DNA from: Nitrososphaerota archaeon
GTDB taxonomy: Archaea > Thermoproteota > Nitrososphaeria > Nitrososphaerales > Nitrosopumilaceae
DNA: 18,198 nucleotides
Assembly (NCBI GenBank): GCA_022564385.1
Contig: JADFLN010000022.1
Span: 1-18,198, forward strand
Reading direction: 5' to 3'
The notes beneath the pieces were generated by a model that did no database searches, was not told where the DNA came from, and saw only the letters and a program-made list of their open reading frames with translations. This document shows positions 1-6,217 of the stretch, piece after piece. Each line of letters opens with the position of its first letter. Position 1 is the first letter of the stretch. The position numbers were made by a program, and so were the translations under genes.

Positions 1-176
1 TTTTCAAGAATTTCTTTGAATGAATCCACTAAAATTAATTCATCAATAAATGGAAATCTTCGATATAGTTTTTCACGTTTTTTTTCACAGACTAGTATAG
101 TTTTTAGACCTTCATCTTTTGCACCTTTAAGAACTTGAAGTGCACAGTGAGAACCAAGTGTAGCAATTGCCGGCAT
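1..176 (-). CDS. purP: PurP, formate-dependent FAICAR synthetase (5' part, runs off window)
   Basis: This is the N-terminal part of a protein whose visible residues include IATLGSHCALQVLKGAKDEG and then YRRFPFIDELILVDSFKEI. Both match the start of archaeal PurP, the ATP-grasp enzyme that converts AICAR to FAICAR with free formate and ATP in purine biosynthesis. In the family the GSHxxLxxLKGAK stretch is the first strand-loop-helix of the N-terminal domain; the ATP-grasp core lies outside the window. I use the ATG at 176. An in-frame GTG at 194 would add six residues, and no clear Shine-Dalgarno decides between them. The gene follows a small unknown gene on the same strand with 26 bases between, so the two are probably cotranscribed. 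The family assignment is recognition by motif, not by search. Confidence 0.8.
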   Translation of the reverse strand, partial: MPAIATLGSHCALQVLKGAKDEGLKTILVCEKKREKLYRRFPFIDELILVDSFKEILE

Positions 177-202
177 TTGTATTTTTTCTATCACTTTGTA
201 CT

Positions 203-412
203 TTATGAACTATGTGAGGATGTGACATAATGAAATATTTCATCAATCAATTCTATGCTTAGTTCTGATTTGATATCTTTAGGAACTATCTTTAGCACAA
301 AATCATACATTGTCGTATTTTTTGGAAGTTCCCCTCTTTCTTGTAATAACGAAAAAACTGCAATTCCATTTGAGATAATTGCTATCATCTTTTCTCTATT
401 AGTGAGAGACAT
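203..412 (-). CDS. Small protein of unknown function upstream of purP
   Basis: This 69-residue soluble protein starts MSLTNREKMIAIISNGIAVF and ends VTSSHSS. It has no cysteines, signal peptide or membrane segment. It reads as two or three amphipathic helices with a mixed, natural composition, and its codons resemble those of the neighbouring core genes. It is the first gene of a minus-strand pair with purP, 26 bases ahead of the purP ATG. The overlapping plus-strand frame has low-complexity hydrophobic content and is taken as its shadow. I do not recognise a family. A place just ahead of purP suggests a small lineage-specific gene rather than a known purine enzyme, but that is only context. 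Confidence 0.6.
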   Translation of the reverse strand: MSLTNREKMIAIISNGIAVFSLLQERGELPKNTTMYDFVLKIVPKDIKSELSIELIDEIFHYVTSSHSS

Positions 413-417
413 AATAT

Positions 418-433
418 CTGTAAAAAATTACAG
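418..433. promoter_or_regulatory. Short inverted repeat in the purP-operon/aspS divergent promoter region
   Basis: CTGTAA, four bases, then TTACAG form a perfect 6-bp inverted repeat in the 85-bp gap between two divergent genes. It lies 6 to 21 bases upstream of the minus-strand ATG at 412, so it could be an operator or part of that gene's promoter. In such AT-rich DNA a 6-bp palindrome can also arise by chance. A weak TATA-like CATACAAAT (474-482) lies before aspS. Confidence 0.3.
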
Positions 434-497
434 TAATTTAATGTAATTTTAGATAGTGAAAAATTAATTACACCATACAAATGCAATAAAGTAAATT

Positions 498-1808
498 ATG
501 ATAGAAACTGAATTAGGAAATTTACGCAGATCTCACTATTCTGATGAAATTACTCCCTCAATGAATGGAGATATGGTTACCATTATGGGTTGGGTTTTAA
601 CAATAAGGGGGCATGGCAACATTACTTTTGCAACAATTTGTGACAAAAATGGTGATATCTCAGTTGTTGCAAAAAAAGGAGATTGCCCTGATGAAATTCG
701 TGAAAAAATATCTTCATTAAAAGCACATTCTTCAATTGCAGTTACTGGAAAAGTGAAATCATCTAACAAGGCACCTAGTGGATTTGAAATAATTCCTACA
801 GAATTGAGAGTTTTTTCAGAAGTTGAAAAGATTCCTCCTTTTGAACCAACTGCAAAAACTGTAAAAAATATTGATACTAGACTTGAAGTAAGACCAATTG
901 ATCTTAGACGTAAGCCACTACAACATATTTTCAATGCTAGAAGTCTAGTCTTAAAATCAATCAGAGATTATTTTTATTCTCAAAAATTTACTGAAATCCA
1001 TACTCCAAAAATGATTGCAACAGCTACTGAAGGTGGAGCTGCACTATTTGCAATTTTTTATTATAACAAAGAAGCTTTTTTGGCTCAAAGCCCACAATTA
1101 TACAAAGAGCAGTTGACGATGAGTTTTGAAAAGGTCTTTGAGATTGCTCCAATTTTTAGAGCAGAATCATCAAGAACTAATCGTCACTTGGCAGAGTCCA
1201 TCTCAATTGATTTGGAAGAAGCATTTGTTGATTACAATGATGTAATGAATAGAATTGAGGAACTAATTAAAATTTCAATTAAAACAGTTAATGATTATGT
1301 AACAAATAATCCGGATGCTGAATTTATAATTCCAACTATGCCTAAAACTATTCCACGATATTCTTATGATGAATTAATAGATAAAATGCAAAAGGCAGGA
1401 GTAAAAACTGAATGGGGAGATGATTTGTATCCATCTAATCTCAAAAAGATCACTCTTGATGGATTTTACTTTATTACGGATTGGCCTTTAGGCCCAAAAC
1501 CGTTTTACGTAAAAGATAGTAAATCTAATCCAAAAATTTCTGAATCCTTTGATTTGATGTATGGTGATTTAGAACTCTCTTCCGGTAGTACAAGAATTGA
1601 GAAACGAGATGAATTAGAGGAGAGAATGAAGAATAAAGGAATGAATATTGATGCATTTGAGTATCATCTTGGCGCATTTGATTATGGTGTTCCACCTCAT
1701 GCTGGTTGCGGAATTGGTCTTGAGAGGCTTATGATGGCTCTTACGGGTACTGAAAATATCCGAGATGTAACATTTTATCCAAGAGACGTTGACAGACTGA
1801 CGCCCTAA
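498..1808 (+). CDS. aspS: Aspartyl-tRNA synthetase, archaeal type, probably non-discriminating (Asp/Asn)
   Basis: This 436-residue class IIb aminoacyl-tRNA synthetase has the usual archaeal AspRS length. Residues 1-110 form the OB-fold anticodon-binding domain (GWVLTIRGHG near 31-40). The catalytic domain follows, with TPKMIATATEGG, AQSPQLYKE, motif 2 FRAESSRTNRHLAE (Phe220, Arg221) and motif 3 GCGIGLERL (Glu409, Arg410). It ends FYPRDVDRLTP, typical of the family. Known work on archaeal AspRS links tRNA discrimination to a Trp and a Lys in the OB fold (26 and 85 in Thermococcus kodakarensis). By my alignment from memory these are Leu34 and Pro93 here. Pro at the second site is the non-discriminating state, so the enzyme should also make Asp-tRNA(Asn), the substrate of GatCAB encoded 1 kb downstream. 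No AsnRS is in the window. Confidence 0.95.
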   Translation: MIETELGNLRRSHYSDEITPSMNGDMVTIMGWVLTIRGHGNITFATICDKNGDISVVAKKGDCPDEIREKISSLKAHSSIAVTGKVKSSNKAPSGFEIIPTELRVFSEVEKIPPFEPTAKTVKNIDTRLEVRPIDLRRKPLQHIFNARSLVLKSIRDYFYSQKFTEIHTPKMIATATEGGAALFAIFYYNKEAFLAQSPQLYKEQLTMSFEKVFEIAPIFRAESSRTNRHLAESISIDLEEAFVDYNDVMNRIEELIKISIKTVNDYVTNNPDAEFIIPTMPKTIPRYSYDELIDKMQKAGVKTEWGDDLYPSNLKKITLDGFYFITDWPLGPKPFYVKDSKSNPKISESFDLMYGDLELSSGSTRIEKRDELEERMKNKGMNIDAFEYHLGAFDYGVPPHAGCGIGLERLMMALTGTENIRDVTFYPRDVDRLTP

Positions 1809-1994
1809 TTTTAGAAATCTTTTTAAAATAACATTATTTGTGATTTGCAATAAATTTTAGAAATTATGAAACAGTCAATGATGGAAAAATGAATAACTCG
1901 ACTTCATTGAATCCAAAGTTTTTTGCAGAGAAATTTGAATTAAATGATGATTTTAAATTGTAATTTTTTCAAAAGGAAAAAATTTGAATATCAA

Positions 1995-2105
1995 TCATCG
2001 ATACAAATCAAATTTCTTTTTACAATTTCTGCAAAATCGCTGTTTAGTTTTTTTACTTTCTTTGCCTAAATACTCACCACATCGCTCACATTTTTGTTTA
2101 ATCAT
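1995..2105 (-). CDS. 36-residue zinc-ribbon protein
   Basis: The minus-strand frame starts at ATG 2105 and stops at TGA 1995-1997. It encodes 36 residues with CERC (Cys6, Cys9) and CRNC (Cys25, Cys28), the four-cysteine pattern of a treble-clef or zinc-ribbon site, surrounded by lysines and arginines. Two clean CxxC pairs 15 residues apart in so short an ORF are unlikely by chance. Tiny basic zinc-ribbon proteins are common in archaea and usually bind nucleic acid or protein partners, but no specific role can be given. It stands alone in the aspS-gatC intergenic region, with AT-rich DNA on both sides. Confidence 0.6.
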   Translation of the reverse strand: MIKQKCERCGEYLGKESKKTKQRFCRNCKKKFDLYR

Positions 2106-2204
2106 TATTTTCTAATTTCTAGTAGAATGTTTTCACCCTTTATGAATGCAGTATAATTCCGTAGATGATACTTGGTTCTTATAGATGATAAATTAATCAG
2201 AACT

Positions 2205-2333
2205 ATGTCCGAAAACAGAAAGATGCACAAATGTACATGTGCAGATTGTGGTAAGGATTCTGAAGTTCATTTCTAACCAAAACCAGACAGATATGTATAT
2301 TGTAAAGAATGTTTACCAAAACATAGAAAGTAG
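2205..2333 (+). pseudogene. CxxC-x17-CxxC zinc protein interrupted by an in-frame TAA
   Basis: From ATG 2205 the frame reads 23 residues with CADCGKDSEVHF, meets TAA at 2274-2276, then continues in frame as PKPDRYVYCKECLPKHRK to TAG 2331-2333. Counting the stop as one position, Cys12-x2-Cys15, 17 positions, Cys33-x2-Cys36 is exactly the CxxC-x17-CxxC domain found in many archaeal and bacterial small zinc proteins, whose usual sequence here is VPFxPxxxRPVYCxxC. A single base change of a sense codon to TAA therefore explains the break. The spacing and reading frame are intact, so the lesion is recent, or else a sequencing error. Stop-codon readthrough of TAA is not expected. A TATA-like TTATAGATGA about 20 bases upstream looks preserved. 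Confidence 0.75.
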
Positions 2334-2687
2334 AAGATTTTGGATTAGTTTCGTTTGATTAATTTTAAACTTGATTATTTTTAGTTATTCTCAAAACTTC
2401 TTTTTTTTTAAAATCTAACAAAATAATTCTAGATTATAACGTGGATTAGGGTAACTTTTTACGAATAGAACGAGGGGGATACCATTTTAAAGATTATCTG
2501 TAATCTGTTTGATAATCATCTCAAATGTAGTTTTGATTCTAAGCTCTTTTCATCAAAATCCATAAAAAATTCACTCAAGATTATACACAGTTCAAATTCT
2601 TAGATCAAAGAAAGTCAGTTTTGAATGAAAAATAACAGTGATTAAAAAAATCTAAACCAACATTAGTAATATATCCGTCAAAATACT
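2334..2687. other. Intergenic stretch, no convincing gene
   Basis: This 354-bp AT-rich stretch lies between the broken zinc gene and the short ORF before gatC. A run of nine T at 2401-2409 could terminate plus-strand transcripts. On the minus strand, 2487-2599 contains two short open pieces in different frames that read like one protein only if joined by a frameshift; neither has a proper start. A TATA-like TAATATAT at 2667-2674 may belong to the gatCAB promoter. No tRNA signature (no GGTTCRAATCC) was seen. Confidence 0.5.
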
Positions 2688-2795
2688 ATGAAAATTATGT
2701 TAGAAATGAGTCGATTTCAGGCACAAAATAATCAATACATTACAAAAGTGTCTAGAAAAGTGCGAGACTTTGACAGATTAACACCCTGGGTGTAA
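2688..2795 (+). CDS. 35-residue ORF leading the gatCAB operon, AspRS-like tail
   Basis: ATG 2688 to TAA 2793-2795 encodes 35 residues beginning MKIMLEMSRFQAQNNQYITK and ending KVRDFDRLTPWV. The stop is four bases before the gatC ATG, so if translated it is coupled to gatC. The end RDFDRLTP matches the extreme C-terminus of the AspRS encoded upstream (RDVDRLTP). Over an 18-residue ungapped overlap 9 positions are identical, including an Ile and a Val further upstream. It may be a relic of an aspS 3' end, a small leader gene, or an independent conserved microprotein. Whether it is translated cannot be told from the sequence. Confidence 0.4.
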   Translation: MKIMLEMSRFQAQNNQYITKVSRKVRDFDRLTPWV

Positions 2796-2799
2796 GTGA

Positions 2800-3069
2800 A
2801 TGGTTACTGAAGAAGAAATTGAACATGTGGCAAAATTAATGAGGATTGAAATTGATGATCATAAAGAATTTGTAGACAAAGTACATGCAATGATTGATTA
2901 TTTTGATGTTTTAGATTCTGCAGGTGTTGAATCTGAAGAAATCTCAATGCATGAAATTCCAATTTCTGATTTAAGAGACGATAAATTTATCCCATTTAAT
3001 GAAAAACTAATTGATACATTAAACAACTACAAAGGAACCTACATTAGAGCACCAAAGATGTCTACATGA
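2800..3069 (+). CDS. gatC: Asp/Glu-tRNA amidotransferase subunit C
   Basis: This 89-residue protein has the usual GatC length. It begins VTEEEIEHVAKLMRIEIDD, the standard GatC start (two helices that wrap GatA), and then has a MIDYFDVLDSAGVES stretch typical of the family middle. The C-terminal part up to APKMST is the extended segment that runs across the GatA-GatB interface. GatC stabilises the GatCAB complex and is not catalytic. Its last codons overlap the gatA start (ATGA at 3066-3069), which indicates translational coupling. It lies first in the gatC-gatA-gatB order and follows a 35-codon ORF by four bases. Confidence 0.95.
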   Translation: MVTEEEIEHVAKLMRIEIDDHKEFVDKVHAMIDYFDVLDSAGVESEEISMHEIPISDLRDDKFIPFNEKLIDTLNNYKGTYIRAPKMST

Positions 3070-4511
3070 ATCTTAAAATTTCTGCCCTTGAATTTGTTCA
3101 AGAAGTAAAAAATGGCAATATCTCCGCTGAGGATTTTGTTGCAAAAACTCTAGAAAGAATTCAAAGTGTTGATGATAAACTTCATGCGTTCTTATCTGTT
3201 AATGAAGAAGCAGTAGTTAAAGCACGAGAGATTGATAAGAAAGTAAAATCTGGAGATAAAGTTGGTGCATGTTTTGGAATGCCAATTTCAATTAAAGACA
3301 ACATGTGTATAAAAGATAGTAAAACAACATGTGCCTCAAAAATGCTTGAAAATTTTGTTGCTCCTTATGATGCAACTGTTATAACAAAACTAAAAGAACA
3401 AGATGCTATATTCATTGGAAAAGTAAATCTTGATGAATTTGCTATGGGGTTGACAACTGAATTTAGTGCATTTGGTCCGAGCAAAAATCCCTGGAATACT
3501 GACTACGTTCCAGGTGGGTCTTCTGGCGGTAGTGCCGTTTCTGTAAGTTCTTTTGAATGTATTACATCATTGGGTTCTGATACGGGTGGCTCTGTTAGAA
3601 ACCCAGCAAGCTTTTGTTCTATAGTTGGATACAAACCAACGTATGGCCTAATTAGCAGATATGGCTTGATTTCCTATTCAAATAGTATTGAGCAAATTGG
3701 ACCATTAACTAGAACTGTAAAAGATACTGCCTTTATGCTGAATATTATCTCAGGATTAGACGTTAATGATAATACAACTCGTGATAACAAAAATGAAGAT
3801 TATCTTTCAGAAATTGATTCAGGCATAGATGGTAAGAAAATTGGCATTATTCAAGAGATGGTTGGGGATGGAATTGATCCAGCAGTATTATCCGCAACAA
3901 AAGATGCTATAGCAAAATTAGAGAGTCTTGGAGCAGTATGCGAAGAAGTATCCCTAGATATGGTAAAGTATTCTGTTGCAGCATACTATACAATTACTGC
4001 AACAGAAGCTGGAAGCAATCTTGCCAGATATGATAATCTAAGATACGGGTATGATTTTTCAGTTGAAGGCTATGAGTTCAATTCTTATATTTCAAAAGCA
4101 AGAAAAAACTTTGGCCCAGAAGTTATTCGAAGAATGATAATTGGTGGATTTGTTCCATCTGCGGGACAAGCAGGAAAATATTTTCTCAAGGCCATGAAAG
4201 TAAAAAGTAAACTTACCAAAGAAGTTGATGAGGTCTTCAAAAAATATGATTTGTTAATTGCACCAACAGTTCCAATTTTACCATTTAAAATTGGTGAAAA
4301 AATTGATGATCCTGTTTCGCTGTTTCAAATTGATATCAACACTGTTACTGCAAATCTCACTGGAAAACCTGCAATTTCAGTTCCATTTGTTATATCAAAT
4401 GGGTTACCAATTGGAATACAATTATTGGCAGACACTATGCAGGATAAATTGTTACTACAAGCTGCATATGCACTAGAGCAGACTGTTACATTGCCGGAGG
4501 TTCCAATTTGA
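3066..4511 (+). CDS. gatA: Asp/Glu-tRNA amidotransferase subunit A (amidase)
   Basis: This 481-residue amidase-signature enzyme releases ammonia from glutamine (or asparagine) and channels it to GatB. The Ser-cisSer-Lys triad is complete: Lys77 in PISIKDN, Ser152 in GGSSGGS and Ser176 in GSDTGGSVRNPAS. These are offset by two from the Staphylococcus aureus numbering (79, 154, 178). Further family blocks are KVNLDEFAMG, GYKPTYGLISRYGLI, IAPTVPILPF and a C-terminal GKPAISVP with GLPIGIQLL. The start overlaps gatC and the end overlaps gatB. Together with AspRS it should serve Asp-tRNA(Asn) to Asn-tRNA(Asn) conversion. Archaea generally use GatDE for Gln-tRNA, which lies outside the window if present. 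Confidence 0.97.
   Translation: MNLKISALEFVQEVKNGNISAEDFVAKTLERIQSVDDKLHAFLSVNEEAVVKAREIDKKVKSGDKVGACFGMPISIKDNMCIKDSKTTCASKMLENFVAPYDATVITKLKEQDAIFIGKVNLDEFAMGLTTEFSAFGPSKNPWNTDYVPGGSSGGSAVSVSSFECITSLGSDTGGSVRNPASFCSIVGYKPTYGLISRYGLISYSNSIEQIGPLTRTVKDTAFMLNIISGLDVNDNTTRDNKNEDYLSEIDSGIDGKKIGIIQEMVGDGIDPAVLSATKDAIAKLESLGAVCEEVSLDMVKYSVAAYYTITATEAGSNLARYDNLRYGYDFSVEGYEFNSYISKARKNFGPEVIRRMIIGGFVPSAGQAGKYFLKAMKVKSKLTKEVDEVFKKYDLLIAPTVPILPFKIGEKIDDPVSLFQIDINTVTANLTGKPAISVPFVISNGLPIGIQLLADTMQDKLLLQAAYALEQTVTLPEVPI
4496..4501 (+). promoter_or_regulatory. Shine-Dalgarno GGAGGT that sets the gatB TTG start
   Basis: GGAGGT inside the last codons of gatA is followed by a six-base spacer and then TTG at 4508. 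It supports TTG as the true gatB start, since the next codons give the canonical KIGLEIHCQL N-terminus and no ATG is available. Confidence 0.7.
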
Positions 4512-5911
4512 CGAAGATTGGTTTAGAAATTCACTGTCAACTAACAAATTTGGAAAGTAAATTGTTTTGCTCATGTAAAGCAAACTATCGAGATTTTAAA
4601 ATAAATGAAAACATATGTCCTATTTGTATGGGATTACCAGGAACTTTGCCTAGATTAAATCAAGAGGCAGTAAAAAAAGCAACAATTATTGCAATGGCCC
4701 TTAATTGTACTACTCCTGATAAAATTGCTTTTTTCAGAAAAAATTACTTTTATCCGGACTTGCCAAAAAACTTTCAAATCACTCAGCTAAATATCTATGG
4801 AGATACAAGTATTGGTGGCACTGGTTCAATAATGGTTGGTGAGAAAAAAATCAACATTACAAGAATTCAACTTGAGGAAGATCCTGGTAGGCTAATTTAC
4901 GAAGGTAGTTCATCTAAAAATCTAATCACTCTGGTTGATTACAATAGGGCAGGCACACCATTAGTTGAGATTGTCACAGAACCCGATTTTGAAGGACCTA
5001 AACAAGTAAGAGATTTTGTCAATATTTTGTCTGATTTACTTGAAAATCTTGGAGTCTCAGATCCAGGTTTGGATGGCGCAATGAGGATTGACGCCAATGT
5101 TTCAATTGAAGGTGGTAAAAAAGTTGAAATCAAAAATATTGGTTCATTTCACGATTTAGAAAAAGCCATTCATTTTGAAATTACAAGACAAGAAAGTCTA
5201 CATTCTCGCGATATTTCAATTATTCAAGAAACACGACATTGGGATGATAAGCGAAAGATTACTGTTTCATCACGTTCTAAGGAAGAAGATCTTGATTATC
5301 GTTATTTTCTAGAAGGTGATATTCCTTGGGTTAGAATTGATCCAAAAACTAAAGCTGAATTAAAATTAAAAATGCCTGAAAGCATTAGCACAAAAAAAGA
5401 AAGATATGTTTCAAAATTTAATATTACACCACAGGTTGCAACTGTTTTATCATCTGACAAATTTTATTCTGATTTATTTGAAAAATCCCATACAGAATCT
5501 AATGCAAAAGAAATTGCAAATATTATAACTACTGATCTGATGGGTCTAGTTGATACTAGAGAAAAACGTGAAGAATCAAAAATTACTGGAACACATCTAA
5601 AAGATTTAGCTGATTCAATTCAATCAGGAAAAATTTCTAGAATCTCTGCAAAAAATGCATTATATGAAATTGTAAAAACTGGAAAGGATTTATCTAAAGT
5701 AATATTGGAATTAGATTTAGGAAATGTTTCTGATGAATCAACAATATTAAAAATAATTCAAGAGGTAATTTCTGATGAGCCTCAAGCAGTAGAGCAAGCA
5801 AAATCTAATCCACAAACAATTAATTATCTAGTTGGAAAAGTAATGCAAAAAACAAAAGGAAAGGCAGATCCTAAGTTAACATTAGATTTACTAAAAAAAC
5901 AGATAGGATAA
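4508..5911 (+). CDS. gatB: Asp/Glu-tRNA amidotransferase subunit B
   Basis: This 467-residue kinase-like subunit phosphorylates the side chain of the misacylated aminoacyl-tRNA and amidates it with ammonia from GatA. It begins KIGLEIHCQL and has a zinc-binding set, Cys21/Cys23 (FCSCK) and Cys37/Cys40 (CPICMGLPG). It then shows the family blocks FFRKNYFYPDLPKNFQ, LEEDPGRL, VDYNRAGTPLVEIV, MRIDANVSI and VEIKNIGS. The C-terminal helical and tail domains, which contact the tRNA D-loop and elbow, run from about residue 290 to the end. The start is TTG overlapping the gatA TGA, supported by a strong Shine-Dalgarno. Length and motifs are normal, so the GatCAB enzyme should be functional. Confidence 0.97.
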   Translation: MTKIGLEIHCQLTNLESKLFCSCKANYRDFKINENICPICMGLPGTLPRLNQEAVKKATIIAMALNCTTPDKIAFFRKNYFYPDLPKNFQITQLNIYGDTSIGGTGSIMVGEKKINITRIQLEEDPGRLIYEGSSSKNLITLVDYNRAGTPLVEIVTEPDFEGPKQVRDFVNILSDLLENLGVSDPGLDGAMRIDANVSIEGGKKVEIKNIGSFHDLEKAIHFEITRQESLHSRDISIIQETRHWDDKRKITVSSRSKEEDLDYRYFLEGDIPWVRIDPKTKAELKLKMPESISTKKERYVSKFNITPQVATVLSSDKFYSDLFEKSHTESNAKEIANIITTDLMGLVDTREKREESKITGTHLKDLADSIQSGKISRISAKNALYEIVKTGKDLSKVILELDLGNVSDESTILKIIQEVISDEPQAVEQAKSNPQTINYLVGKVMQKTKGKADPKLTLDLLKKQIG

Positions 5912-5914
5912 TTC

Positions 5915-6178
5915 ATGACTGAACTATCATTAGAAGACATTGAATTCATCAAAATACTTGCCATTTCAGATGCTACTATTCTTCAGGTAGGCATGAATGA
6001 TACCACTAAACAAAGATTAGATGAACAGATAGGGGTGATTTTGAGGGAATATTATCATGAAAATACTAGGGGCACTAATACTGACTGGACTAAAAAATTT
6101 CTAAAAGCTGGTATTAGTGAAGATGATGGAAAAGCTGCAATTGCATGTGCCCGACGTCTTGGGATTGATATTTCATAA
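5915..6178 (+). CDS. Small conserved-looking protein following gatB, unknown function
   Basis: This 87-residue acidic soluble protein begins MTELSLEDIEFIKILAISDA and ends CARRLGIDIS. It starts three bases after the gatB stop and so is probably cotranscribed with gatCAB. It looks helical, with a TNTDWTKKFLKAGISEDDGK segment and no cysteine pair or membrane segment. I recognise no family. Its position suggests it is a lineage-specific passenger of the operon; a role in tRNA amidation would be speculation. Confidence 0.75.
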   Translation: MTELSLEDIEFIKILAISDATILQVGMNDTTKQRLDEQIGVILREYYHENTRGTNTDWTKKFLKAGISEDDGKAAIACARRLGIDIS

Positions 6179-6217
6179 ATCAAAAAAATCTTTTTACACT
6201 CATTCTGTTTCTAAAAA

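Noticed and set aside
255..446. Plus-strand 63-codon frame across the small minus-strand gene upstream of purP
   Set aside because: It is antisense to the more natural 69-residue frame, has hydrophobic low-complexity content and fits no promoter; taken as a shadow.
1889..1963. 24-codon plus ORF (MNNSTSLNPKFF...) after aspS
   Set aside because: Too short, no Shine-Dalgarno, no recognisable motif; cannot be supported.
2162..2190. Repeated TAGATGATA (two copies 20 bases apart), like C boxes of a C/D RNA
   Set aside because: No matching D boxes (CTGA) at the right places; more probably part of a promoter in AT-rich DNA.
2487..2599. Minus-strand protein-like pieces (CIILSEFFMDFDEKSLESK and TFEMIIKQITDNL) in two frames
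   Set aside because: They read as one chain only if a frameshift is assumed, there is no start, and no family is recognised; may be a gene relic but chance is not excluded.
1809..2800. A tRNA(Asn) or tRNA(Asp) gene near aspS and gatCAB
   Set aside because: No T-loop GGTTCRAATCC or acceptor pairing found on either strand.
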